In this document: positions 25,455 to 34,593 of the stretch, one piece after another
How positions within the stretch are numbered: position 1 is the first letter of the stretch
Layout of the letters: every line of letters begins with the position of its first letter
Assembly (NCBI GenBank): GCA_964489715.1
Contig: CAZBAK010000004.1
Location: 1-64,000 of the forward strand
Length of the DNA: 64,000 nt
Reading direction: 5' to 3'
Origin: Tissierella_A sp964489715
GTDB lineage: Bacteria > Bacillota > Clostridia > Tissierellales > Tissierellaceae
Position numbers and translations under genes: made by a program
The notes under the pieces: generated by a model
The model's database searches: none
What the model was told of the DNA's origin: nothing
What the model saw: only the letters and a program-made list of their open reading frames with translations

Positions 25455-27146
25455 TTATTGTTTACTTATCCCTATGATCTTACATTTTTCAATATTCTTA
25501 TATAAATTATAAAAGCTTGGTTCAAGTGGACCTTCTATCTTGTTTTTTAATAATAAGCCTTCATTTCTAAAAAACAAACTGGCATATGGTAGTTCATCCA
25601 TTATATATAATTGTAATTTTTCAGCTATGTCAGATTTTTCTTCTCTACTACTAGAGTATAATAGTTGTAGTGTTTCATCCATAAATTTATCTTCATATTT
25701 AATAAAGTTAGAATCTCTTTCTATAAAAGAACTGTGATACATATATGATATATTTGGAACTACGGATATCTCCCATCCTAATATAGCTAAATCATAGCCA
25801 CCACTATTTAAAGTATTATTAAGATCAATCCATTCCTTGTCTATTTCTTCATCATTTAAGTTTCCTATATTGACTTTAGAGTAATCTAAGATTATATTTA
25901 TTCCGATTTTTTTTAAATCTTCTTTTATTATTTCAGCTGTTTTTCTTCTAAGTTCATTAGAAAAATTTGTTATTAATCTAAATTCTAACTTTCTTCCCAA
26001 ATTATCCTTTAATATTTCATCCTTATCCAAGTTAGTAAATCCTGCCTCTCTTAATAAGGCCTTGGATTTTTCTATATTATATCCATAGGAGTTTATTATA
26101 TTTTCAGACAAGTAAGAGTTAGGATGAAAGGGCCTATCTACTTGTGTTGCATGTCCATCATATACTCTTCCGATTATGGCCTGCCTATCTATCCCGTAGT
26201 AAATAGCCTTTCTAATCTTTTTGCCATCTTTGCCACTAAATATTTTGTTTTTAAAATTAAATCCTAAGAATTCATATTCTCCTGAGACATATTCTAGTAT
26301 CTCTACATGAGGATTTTTTCTATATTTCTCCAAATCACTCCCCCTACTATTTAAAATATCTATTCTACCATCTTCAAAGGCTTGAAGCATTAAATCTATA
26401 TTTTCAAAAAACTTTCCATTTATTTTTGATATATTTACTTGTCCATTCCAATATTTATCATTTTTAATTAAAGAAATCCCCTGGGAGTTTTTATATTCCT
26501 CGTACATATAAGGTCCAGTTCCTATAGGTCTATATTCATCATCTAGATCATAGGATTTCTTATTTACTATTGGAAAGGTTAAACTTTCCAAATTGTTTCC
26601 ATAAGTCTCCTTAAAATATATCTGGATATTTTTTTTATCAATTATTTTTACATCTATATCTTTTGACATATTAAAGTTATTTAAGCTTCCTAAGGCTGAA
26701 GTGTTTTTTTTAGAATAAATAGTATCACTATCACTCTTTTTAAGTTGTTCAATAGTAAATGCTATATCTTCACTTGTCAGTTCATCTCCATTATGCCAGT
26801 ATATGGAATCTCTAAGCTTAAGCTCTATAAGCCTTCCTTCATCTTTAATATCATAATTTTCAACTAATAGTGGGGTAACTTTAAGCGATTCATCAAATTC
26901 AAAGAGAGATTCATATACTAATTTAATAAAATTATCATAATCAGGATTTTTGTTTTCCAAGGGATCTAAAGTTATAATATTTGTCAAAGGTATATTTAAT
27001 TCATCTCTTATAGAATCTTTATTATCATCTATAAGCTTAACTTCACTTTTATCACTTTCTATATTTATATTATCTATATTGCTGCAAGCACTAGTAATAA
27101 TAGTTAATATAAATATAAAACTAATAATAAAATTTTTTTTATTCAT
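25455..27146 (-). CDS. Peptide/oligopeptide ABC transporter substrate-binding lipoprotein (SBP family 5)
   Basis: Extracellular solute-binding protein anchored by a lipobox cysteine (IITSACSN near residue 21). The family-5 layout is visible: DPLENKNPDYDNFIKLVYESLFEFD near the start, ELKLRDSIYWHNGDELTSEDIAFTIEQL (in parts), PIGTGPYMYEEY, and KIRKAIYYGIDRQAIIG. The length of 563 aa is normal. No permease or ATPase gene is adjacent, so it either serves a transporter encoded elsewhere or acts as a peptide sensor. It is read with the lytic transglycosylase gene upstream. Substrate unknown. Confidence 0.87.
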   Translation of the reverse strand: MNKKNFIISFIFILTIITSACSNIDNINIESDKSEVKLIDDNKDSIRDELNIPLTNIITLDPLENKNPDYDNFIKLVYESLFEFDESLKVTPLLVENYDIKDEGRLIELKLRDSIYWHNGDELTSEDIAFTIEQLKKSDSDTIYSKKNTSALGSLNNFNMSKDIDVKIIDKKNIQIYFKETYGNNLESLTFPIVNKKSYDLDDEYRPIGTGPYMYEEYKNSQGISLIKNDKYWNGQVNISKINGKFFENIDLMLQAFEDGRIDILNSRGSDLEKYRKNPHVEILEYVSGEYEFLGFNFKNKIFSGKDGKKIRKAIYYGIDRQAIIGRVYDGHATQVDRPFHPNSYLSENIINSYGYNIEKSKALLREAGFTNLDKDEILKDNLGRKLEFRLITNFSNELRRKTAEIIKEDLKKIGINIILDYSKVNIGNLNDEEIDKEWIDLNNTLNSGGYDLAILGWEISVVPNISYMYHSSFIERDSNFIKYEDKFMDETLQLLYSSSREEKSDIAEKLQLYIMDELPYASLFFRNEGLLLKNKIEGPLEPSFYNLYKNIEKCKIIGISKQ

Positions 27147-27172
27147 AAAGCTCTATCGCCTCTCTACAGATC

Positions 27173-27808
27173 TTATATATTTATATACTCTTTAATTTTA
27201 TATATTAATTTTATATACAAAGAATCAAATTCCTCATTTTTGAAATCAATATCTTTATATATTTTTTTATAGATTTTATAATTGTTCTTCACTTTTTTTA
27301 AATAGTTTTCTGTTTCTTTAAAAGGAATCTTATCTAGACTCTCTCCGTCTTTAGAATATTCCTTGTCTTTTAACCACTTATTTACATTTCCACTTCCACC
27401 ATTATATGCGGCCAAAATTAAATCTTGATTGCTACTAAACTCCTTTTCCAGTTTGTTTAAATACCAAGTTCCAATTTTTATATTTGTTTTTGGATCAAAA
27501 AGACTTTCTTTTGTATAATCTTTTAATTTAAGCTCTTCTGAAGCCCATTGCCCTGTTTGTTCTGCAATTTGCATAAGCCCTCTAGCATCTTTGGGAGAAA
27601 TAGCTTCTTTTCTATATCTACTTTCCACATTTATAATAGATGCTACTAAAAATGGATCTATACTATTTTCATTGGAATATTGATCTATATACTCTTTATA
27701 ATCTAATGGATATCTATTAACTAGGATTAGTCCTGCTAGAGTAGCTACAATCAAAATTAAAATTGAAATAGTAAAAATTTTAATTATAATTTTTTTTAAG
27801 AATAACAA
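27173..27808 (-). CDS. Membrane-anchored lytic transglycosylase (SLT domain)
   Basis: Cleaves peptidoglycan glycan strands. One N-terminal membrane helix (about 8-30) is followed by the goose-lysozyme-like SLT domain with the catalytic Glu in IINVESRYRKEA, then DARGLMQIAEQTGQW and ILAAYNGGSGNVNKWL. The length of 211 aa matches the YjbJ/Slt-like family. The start is probably TTG (27808), a few bases behind AGGAGGT. It lies 14 bp downstream of coaE. Confidence 0.92.
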   Translation of the reverse strand: MLFLKKIIIKIFTISILILIVATLAGLILVNRYPLDYKEYIDQYSNENSIDPFLVASIINVESRYRKEAISPKDARGLMQIAEQTGQWASEELKLKDYTKESLFDPKTNIKIGTWYLNKLEKEFSSNQDLILAAYNGGSGNVNKWLKDKEYSKDGESLDKIPFKETENYLKKVKNNYKIYKKIYKDIDFKNEEFDSLYIKLIYKIKEYINI

Positions 27809-27822
27809 GTTTACCTCCTACT

Positions 27823-28437
27823 TTAACATATGTCTTTTAATAAGGATTTTATATTGTTTTTTAAGTCATCTATAGATCCTAGGTTATAAATAATACGGTC
27901 AGCCATTTCCTTCTTTAAATCTATGGAAAGTTGAGCATCTATTCTCTTTTCAGCTTGATCTTTAGTAAGATTATTTCTCTTTTTAAGTCTTTTTATTTGC
28001 CTATCCCTATCTGAATAAACAAGCCATATTTCATCTATATTTATATCATATTCTATTATAGTTTTTCTAGTTTCAAACAATAAGGGAATATCTAAAAATA
28101 TAATATTATCAGTAGAGCTTTCGATTTCTTTTTTTATTTCTAAAAATATATTTTGATGGGTTAGAAGGTTTAAAGTTTTAAGTAGTTTTTCATCTTCAAA
28201 AACTTTCTTTCCTAAACTCTTTTTATCTATTTCTCCATTTGACTTTAATATATCTTCTCCAAAAAAACTTACTATTTTTTTATAATTAACAGCATTATAT
28301 TTCATTAGATCATTTGCTATTTTATCTGCATCTATTACTTTATATCCTAACTCCTTTAAGATATTAGCTAGGGTAGATTTACCCGTAGCAATTCCTCCAG
28401 TTATTCCTATGATGGTCTTCCTCTTAGTGTGTGTCAT
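27823..28437 (-). CDS. coaE: Dephospho-CoA kinase CoaE
   Basis: Phosphorylates dephospho-CoA, the last step of CoA synthesis. P-loop GGIATGKS at residues 14-21, the DADKIANDLM segment, FLDIPLLFET and the lid arginines in RDRQIKRLKKRN. A TTG at 28452 opens a longer frame, but GGAG lies just behind it and fits the ATG at 28437, giving 204 aa. The gene overlaps the end of polA by 14 bp, the usual polA-coaE arrangement in clostridia. Confidence 0.95.
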   Translation of the reverse strand: MTHTKRKTIIGITGGIATGKSTLANILKELGYKVIDADKIANDLMKYNAVNYKKIVSFFGEDILKSNGEIDKKSLGKKVFEDEKLLKTLNLLTHQNIFLEIKKEIESSTDNIIFLDIPLLFETRKTIIEYDINIDEIWLVYSDRDRQIKRLKKRNNLTKDQAEKRIDAQLSIDLKKEMADRIIYNLGSIDDLKNNIKSLLKDIC

Positions 28438-31096
28438 ACCAATTATCTCCAACTTCTATATCGACTCTTAAAGGAACGTCTAGCTTTATTGCACTTTCCA
28501 TTAGTTCTTTTATAAGAGATTGAACTTCTTCCAACTCATCTTTATGTGTCTCTATAATAAGTTCATCATGGACTTGGAGTATAAGACTCGATTTTAATTT
28601 TTTATTTTTTATAGCCCTATATATCTCTACCATAGCCATCTTGATTATATCAGCTGCACTCCCCTGTATAGGAGTATTCATAGCTATCCTTTCACCAAAA
28701 CTTCTTACATTAAAGTTTTTAGCCTTAAGCTCTGGCACATATCTTCTTCTATGAAGAAGTGTTTCTACATATCCATTTTCTTTTCCCTCAATCACAATAT
28801 CATCCATGAATTTTCTTACATCTTTATAGTTCTCTAGGTAATTATCTATATATTCCTTAGCTTCTTTTCTAGAAATATTTAAATCTCTAGAGAGTCCATA
28901 GTCTGATATACCATAAACAATTCCAAAATTTACTGCTTTTGCATTGCTACGAAGCTGGGGCGTTACATCTTCTAGTGCTACATGAAAGACTTCAGATGCG
29001 GTTTTACTGTGGATATCTATCTTCTCTCTAAAGGCTTCTTTCATCTTTTCATCTCCAGATATATGGGCTAATACTCTTAGTTCTATTTGAGAATAGTCAG
29101 CATCTACTAACTTATAATTCTCATCACTAGCTACAAAGGCCTTTCTAATTAACTTACCATCATCAGTTCTTATGGGTATATTTTGAAGATTAGGCTCTGT
29201 ACTGGAGATCCTGCCCGTAGTAGTAATTGTTTGATTGAAACTTGAATGTATTCTTCCATCTCTAGGATTTATAAGGTCAATATAACCATCTATATAGGTA
29301 GATTTCAATTTTACAATTTGTCTATATCTAAGAATTTTATCAATAATAGGATGTTTTCCCTGTAGTTTTTCCAATACTTCTACATTTGTAGAATAACCAG
29401 TTTTAGTTTTCTTTATAACTGGAAGTTCTAGAGTTTCAAATAATACTTCTCCAACTTGCTTAGGAGAATTTATATTGAATTCTACTCCAGCTAGACCATA
29501 TATATCAGTGGTTAAAGCTTCTATCTCTTTACTATATATTCTGTCTAAGTTTTCTAGTTCTTTTTTATCTATTTTAAAGCCAATATATTCCATACTAGCT
29601 AGAACTTCTATAAGAGGATTTTCCACATTGTCGTATAAATCTTTCATATTTTGTTCTTTTAAAAGTTTGACCATTTTGTCTTGAAGTTTAAATACAACTT
29701 GTAAAATATAACTTAAATAATCTCTTCTTTCATTTTCACTTATATCATTATAGTTTTTCTTTTTCTTTCCTTTTCCAAGTAAGGCTTCTTCGTCTATACC
29801 ATAATAATTAAGATATTCTTGGCTTAAGTTATTAATAGAGTAAACGCTCTGGCTAGGATCTATAAGATATTGAGCTATTTTAACATCAAATATATAGTTT
29901 TCTATTTGAATTCCAAGCCTAAATAAGATTATAATATCTTCTTTCATATTATATCCTATCTTTTCGATTTTTTTAGATTCAAATACTTCTTTAAAACTTT
30001 CCTTAAAACTATCTAAACAATCACTTAGGTCTATATAGTAGCAAGTCTCTCCCTCAACTTTAATGGCTAGAGCTAAAATAGAATCTTCTATATAATTGTC
30101 TTCTTCAATTAAAAATTTAAAAGCAAATTTGTTTTTTTCTTTTATCAAAGTTAAAAGATCTTCAAAATCTTTGGATTTTAAGTCTTTATGTTCTATCTTA
30201 AAGTCTATTTCTTCTTCAACTTCTATATATTCTGAAGGTATCTTATCCATAAGTCTTTTAAATTCATAGTTTTCATATAATTTTAAAAGTTCCTCATAAT
30301 TTGCTTCTTTAGTCTTTAATTGTTCTATATTTTTATCTAAAGTTACATTGGTTATAATCTCACTAAGCTTTCTACTCATATAAGCTATAGCTTGATTTTC
30401 TATTAAATTTTCTTTTAATTTTTTTCCTCTTAGCTTCTCTATGTTTTCATAAACAGTTTCTATGTCCCCATATTCTTTTATAAGTTTTAAACCAGTTTTT
30501 TCCCCTATCCCAGGCACTCCTGGTATATTATCTGATTTATCTCCCATAAGTCCTTTAAGTTCTACTAACTGCTTTGGACTTATCTCATACTCATCTTCTA
30601 TTTTTTCTCTATCATAGATTTCCATTTCACTTATGCCTTTTTTTGTTATCAATACTTTTACACGATCTGTGGCAAGTTGTAGATAGTCCCTATCTCCAGT
30701 AACTAATATTGTTTCTAAATCTTTTTCTTCTCCTAGTTTTGCCAGAGTTCCAGCTATATCATCAGCTTCATATTCATCCATTTCTAGAACATCCACATTC
30801 ATAGCTTCCAATATATCTCTAATAATTGGAAATTGTTGAGCCAATTCACTAGGACTTTTAGATCTTGTACCCTTATACTCTTTGTATTCTTTATGTCTAA
30901 AGGTAGGTCCTTTTTTATCAAATGCAACACAGATATACTCTGGTTTATACTCTTCCTTTATCCTGTAAAACATTGTTAAAAAACCATATACTCCATTTGT
31001 ATATATTCCTTCTTTTGTACTTAAAAGTGGTAGTGCATAAAAAGCCCTATGAAGAAGGGAACTACCATCTATTACCATTAATTTTTTGTTATTCAT
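28424..31096 (-). CDS. polA: DNA polymerase I
   Basis: Repair and Okazaki-fragment polymerase of 890 aa. The 5'-3' exonuclease domain (1-290) has the metal-binding acidic residues, e.g. DEYEADDIAGTLA and GLMGDKSDNIPGVPGIGEKTG (in parts). The polymerase domain has motif A (DYSQIELRVLAHISGD), motif B (RSNAKAVNFGIVYG) and motif C (QVHDELI). The middle 3'-5' exonuclease fold is present but lacks the acidic DxE motif (KFAFKFLIEEDNYI in its place), so proofreading is probably lost, as in many Gram-positive Pol I proteins. An AGGAG precedes the ATG. Confidence 0.97.
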   Translation of the reverse strand: MNNKKLMVIDGSSLLHRAFYALPLLSTKEGIYTNGVYGFLTMFYRIKEEYKPEYICVAFDKKGPTFRHKEYKEYKGTRSKSPSELAQQFPIIRDILEAMNVDVLEMDEYEADDIAGTLAKLGEEKDLETILVTGDRDYLQLATDRVKVLITKKGISEMEIYDREKIEDEYEISPKQLVELKGLMGDKSDNIPGVPGIGEKTGLKLIKEYGDIETVYENIEKLRGKKLKENLIENQAIAYMSRKLSEIITNVTLDKNIEQLKTKEANYEELLKLYENYEFKRLMDKIPSEYIEVEEEIDFKIEHKDLKSKDFEDLLTLIKEKNKFAFKFLIEEDNYIEDSILALAIKVEGETCYYIDLSDCLDSFKESFKEVFESKKIEKIGYNMKEDIIILFRLGIQIENYIFDVKIAQYLIDPSQSVYSINNLSQEYLNYYGIDEEALLGKGKKKKNYNDISENERRDYLSYILQVVFKLQDKMVKLLKEQNMKDLYDNVENPLIEVLASMEYIGFKIDKKELENLDRIYSKEIEALTTDIYGLAGVEFNINSPKQVGEVLFETLELPVIKKTKTGYSTNVEVLEKLQGKHPIIDKILRYRQIVKLKSTYIDGYIDLINPRDGRIHSSFNQTITTTGRISSTEPNLQNIPIRTDDGKLIRKAFVASDENYKLVDADYSQIELRVLAHISGDEKMKEAFREKIDIHSKTASEVFHVALEDVTPQLRSNAKAVNFGIVYGISDYGLSRDLNISRKEAKEYIDNYLENYKDVRKFMDDIVIEGKENGYVETLLHRRRYVPELKAKNFNVRSFGERIAMNTPIQGSAADIIKMAMVEIYRAIKNKKLKSSLILQVHDELIIETHKDELEEVQSLIKELMESAIKLDVPLRVDIEVGDNWYDTH

Positions 31097-31232
31097 CTTT
31101 CCACTCCTAGTTTTTATTCATCTATATAAGTATATCTTAAATCAGCCTGAAGGTAAACTCTTCATATATAAATTAATATTCTATCTTACATTTCAATATT
31201 GAATTTTCTCTTTTATTCTATTAATCTTTTAT

Positions 31233-31260
31233 TTGCCTAGTAAAAATGTTATAGTAATAT
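31233..31260 (+). promoter_or_regulatory. Possible promoter of the YibE/F gene
   Basis: TTGCCT (31233-31238), 16-bp spacer, TAATAT (31255-31260), 28 bp before the start codon. It lies in the 190-bp divergent gap between polA and this gene. The match is moderate; the rest of the gap shows no further signal. Confidence 0.35.
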
Positions 31261-31288
31261 ATCAATAATAAAAAAAGTGGAGGTAATT

Positions 31289-32425
31289 ATGAAAAAAATT
31301 ATATTTATGTTAGTTTTTCTCTTATCTTTTTCTTCTCTTATAGCATATGGAGATGAAGTTTTAGATGAAGATTATAATATTGAAGAAAATCCTTTTTTAA
31401 CTGAAAAAGCAAAGGTTATAGAAGTTGGCCCTATAGAAGATCTTTCCCTTGAAGAATTTGAATCTAGTAGTCAAAAGGTAAAGCTAGAAATTTTAAGTGG
31501 TAAATATAAAGGGGAATTATTTGAAGTCCAAAACGACCTAGCTAATAATCCAGTTTATGATATTGTTGCTGAAAAGGGTGATAAATTAGTAGTTATGATT
31601 CAAGAAGAAGGAGATGAAATATCTACTATCAATATTTCAGACTATTACCGAGGTGACTATACACTATATATGGTTATATTTTTTATGCTTTTACTTCTCT
31701 TAGTTGGCAGATCCAAGGGTTTAAAAGCAATTATTTCCTTAAGTTTAACTTTGATATCCATTATATATATTCTATTACCATCTATACTCAAAGGAATGAA
31801 TCCTGTTCCAATATCTATTTTAATTTCAATTGGAATAACTATAATTACAGTATTTCTAGTAGGTGGAATAAATAAAAAAAGTCTCTCAACTATAATTGGT
31901 ACCATGTCAGGTGTTATTATCGCAGGAAGTATATTCTTTTTTGTAGGAGGTCAGATTAAATTAACAGGGTTAAGTGCTGAAGAAGCAGGTATGCTTTTAT
32001 ATATTCCTCAAGATATTATTATAAATTTTAAGAGCCTACTATTTTCCGGTATAATCTTAGGTGCTCTAGGAGCTATAATGGATGTGGGAATGTCAGTTTC
32101 TTCCTCAATAGATGAAATTCATAAAGCTAATAAAACTTTAACTCAAGGTCAACTATTTAAGTCAGGTATGAATGTTGGTAAAGATATTATGGGAACTATG
32201 GCCAACACTTTAATTTTAGCTTATGCTGGTAGTTCTATTCCTCTTTTACTTTTATTTATGGCTCATGAAGCTTCTATAGTAAAAATAATGAATTTAGATA
32301 TTATAGCTACTGAAATAGTTAGATCTCTTTCAGGTAGTATTGGATTGGTTCTTACTATACCCATAACAGCCTTTGTTGCAAGCTTTTTAATTAAAAGAGA
32401 TGGGATTAGAAAAACAGAAGTATAA
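31289..32425 (+). CDS. YibE/F family membrane protein
   Basis: Polytopic membrane protein of unknown function. A signal-like helix (about 3-20) and a beta-rich extracytoplasmic domain of about 110 residues (VKLEILSGKYKGELFEVQND) are followed by seven to eight membrane segments including GALGAIMDVGMSVSSSIDEI, the conserved YibE/F core motif, and GKDIMGTMANTLILAYAGSS. The start is ATG 31289 behind GGAGGT (31279-31284); an in-frame GTG at 31277 lies before this site and is rejected. Usual length (378 aa). A solitary plus-strand gene. Confidence 0.88.
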   Translation: MKKIIFMLVFLLSFSSLIAYGDEVLDEDYNIEENPFLTEKAKVIEVGPIEDLSLEEFESSSQKVKLEILSGKYKGELFEVQNDLANNPVYDIVAEKGDKLVVMIQEEGDEISTINISDYYRGDYTLYMVIFFMLLLLLVGRSKGLKAIISLSLTLISIIYILLPSILKGMNPVPISILISIGITIITVFLVGGINKKSLSTIIGTMSGVIIAGSIFFFVGGQIKLTGLSAEEAGMLLYIPQDIIINFKSLLFSGIILGALGAIMDVGMSVSSSIDEIHKANKTLTQGQLFKSGMNVGKDIMGTMANTLILAYAGSSIPLLLLFMAHEASIVKIMNLDIIATEIVRSLSGSIGLVLTIPITAFVASFLIKRDGIRKTEV

Positions 32426-32434
32426 TAATATATA

Positions 32435-32472
32435 AAAAATGTACTTATATTTAAATATATAGGTACATTTTT
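32435..32472. terminator. Bidirectional terminator
   Basis: Hairpin arms 32435-32450 and 32457-32472 with one G-T wobble and A/T runs on both sides, between the convergent YibE/F and GGDEF/HD-GYP genes. Confidence 0.85.
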
Positions 32473-32481
32473 CTATTTACC

Positions 32482-34404
32482 TTATTCTATTTCGTCTGCT
32501 ACCTGTTCTAAAAATACCTTTACAATTTCAGGGTCAAATTGACTTCCTGAACATCTTCTTATTTCTATAAGAGCTTCTTCTTTATTCATCCTAACTCTAT
32601 AAGCCCTATTGTTGGTCATAGCATCATAGGCATCTGCAATGGCAATAATTCTTCCACAAATGCTTATCTCTTTAGCCTTTAGTCCTCTTGGATAGCCTTT
32701 CCCATCCCATCTTTCATGGTGTTCTAAAATATAATTAGCTATATCCGAAAACTCATTTACAGAATTTAAAATCCTATAGCCTATCTCAGGATGTTTTTGA
32801 ATATCTTTCCATTCACAATCTGTTAGTTTGCCATCTTTATTTAAAATAGATTCATTTATTCCGATTTTACCTATATCATGCATTAAGCCTGCTAAACCTA
32901 AGTTTTTCACTATATCCTCTTTTAGTCCTAATTCTTTAGCAATAGCACTAGAAATAGCACCTACTCTCTTTGAATGCAACATCTCCCTATCACTTTTTTC
33001 ATAAAGTGAATTCATCAGCATTTCAATTGTTCCACTTCTCATACTCCAGCTTTCATACAATTTATTTTTATTCATATAATCTTCAGCATTTTTAAATATT
33101 TTTAATATATCTTCATCCATATTATTTTTAGTTGCATATCCAAAGGAAATAGAAAAATCTAAATCTTCAACTTTATCTTTTAAAGATTCTTTTTTTATTT
33201 TACTTATTAATTTATAGGCTTGAGATTCATTTGTATTTGCTAATAATATAACAAATTCATCTCCACCAAATCTAGATATGACATCTTCAGCTTTACAGAT
33301 CTCTTTTAAAATATTGGCAGTTTTCTTCAGAAGTTTATCCCCTACACTATGTCCAAAGGTATCATTAACAAGTTTCAATCCATTTATATCTCCCATTACT
33401 ATTGTAAGTGGAAGAAATTCTTTTGCATCCAATCTTTTGAGTTCCTCTTCATAGTATCTACGATTATAAAGACCTGTAAGTTGATCACGATGACTTAAAT
33501 ATTTAATTTGTCCTAAGTTTTTTTTCATTGATGTACAATCTTTAAAAACCAGAACTACACCTAAGATACTAGTGTCATCAGTTACTATTGGAATTGCACT
33601 ATCTTCAATTGGACGTTCTATCCCATCTTTAGAAATCAATAAGATATGATTTCTATATTTTATTTTCTTATGGTCTTCAATTGCTTTTCTAACAATATTT
33701 ATACCTTTTTTTCTAGTAGATTCATTTATTATATTAAATACCTCTTCAATAGATCTCCCCTTTGCTTCATGGAGCTTCCAGCCAGTTAAAATTTCAGCTA
33801 CTCTATTTAAAAAAGTTATATTTCCTAATATATCACAAGAAATAACACCTTCTCCTACGGATTCCAAGGTTGCATCTAGGACTTTTTTTTCCATAATTAA
33901 ATCTGATTTAGTTTTTTTATGATTTCCTATATTTACTCCTAAACTTACAACTTCAGTAACATCTTGGGAAAAACATGTTATGCCAATAACATCTCCATCA
34001 CTATTATGTCTGGGAGACCAAAAACTCTTCCAAAAAGAACTTGAAGATTCTCTGTTTTTAAATTCTTCTATCATTGAAAAATTTTCACCTAGAAGCACTC
34101 GATCAAAAAACTTTTTAACTTTATAATAATAATCTTCTATGTGGATCATATTTAAACAATTCATTCCTATTTCTATTTCTTTTCCCAAGAGTTTCATAAC
34201 TGATTCTTTATGCTTAGAATTGAATTTTATATAGCAATAATCAGAATCCAATGCAAAATAACTAACTTCTGAAGAACTTTCTACAATAGTTGGATAGATT
34301 ATACTGGATTCTTTAAGTTCCCTATTTATATTATGTAAATTTTCATTTTCACTTTTTAATTTTTTAATCGTATTGAGTAATTCAGCATTTGAAATATTGT
34401 TCAT
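32482..34404 (-). CDS. PAS-PAS-GGDEF-HD-GYP cyclic-di-GMP signalling protein
   Basis: Soluble sensor with both diguanylate cyclase and phosphodiesterase domains (640 aa). Order: short coiled coil (1-45), PAS (about 50-165), second PAS (about 175-295), GGDEF domain with an intact RFGGDEF loop near residues 376-382, and a complete HD-GYP domain (HDIGKIGI, HHERWDGKGYPRGL). The position of the inhibitory RxxD site reads KAED, so product inhibition through the I-site is probably absent. HD-GYP proteins usually cleave c-di-GMP to pGpG or GMP, so this may be a two-way enzyme switched by a PAS ligand. There are no membrane helices. The Shine-Dalgarno to ATG distance is long (about 14 bp), so the true start is slightly uncertain. 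Confidence 0.93.
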   Translation of the reverse strand: MNNISNAELLNTIKKLKSENENLHNINRELKESSIIYPTIVESSSEVSYFALDSDYCYIKFNSKHKESVMKLLGKEIEIGMNCLNMIHIEDYYYKVKKFFDRVLLGENFSMIEEFKNRESSSSFWKSFWSPRHNSDGDVIGITCFSQDVTEVVSLGVNIGNHKKTKSDLIMEKKVLDATLESVGEGVISCDILGNITFLNRVAEILTGWKLHEAKGRSIEEVFNIINESTRKKGINIVRKAIEDHKKIKYRNHILLISKDGIERPIEDSAIPIVTDDTSILGVVLVFKDCTSMKKNLGQIKYLSHRDQLTGLYNRRYYEEELKRLDAKEFLPLTIVMGDINGLKLVNDTFGHSVGDKLLKKTANILKEICKAEDVISRFGGDEFVILLANTNESQAYKLISKIKKESLKDKVEDLDFSISFGYATKNNMDEDILKIFKNAEDYMNKNKLYESWSMRSGTIEMLMNSLYEKSDREMLHSKRVGAISSAIAKELGLKEDIVKNLGLAGLMHDIGKIGINESILNKDGKLTDCEWKDIQKHPEIGYRILNSVNEFSDIANYILEHHERWDGKGYPRGLKAKEISICGRIIAIADAYDAMTNNRAYRVRMNKEEALIEIRRCSGSQFDPEIVKVFLEQVADEIE

Positions 34405-34593
34405 AATATTAGTTTATACCTCCTTAACCATATCTAATCTTGATTACATAAAACATCTTATACTTTAAGCTTTTAATAATATGAGGTATTTGACTTCTAA
34501 TATATATATTAATCTATTTTAATATAATTTACAATAGAATTTAAATGGGAATTTTCTATGACTAGTATTTCATAATATACTTTAAAATCATAG

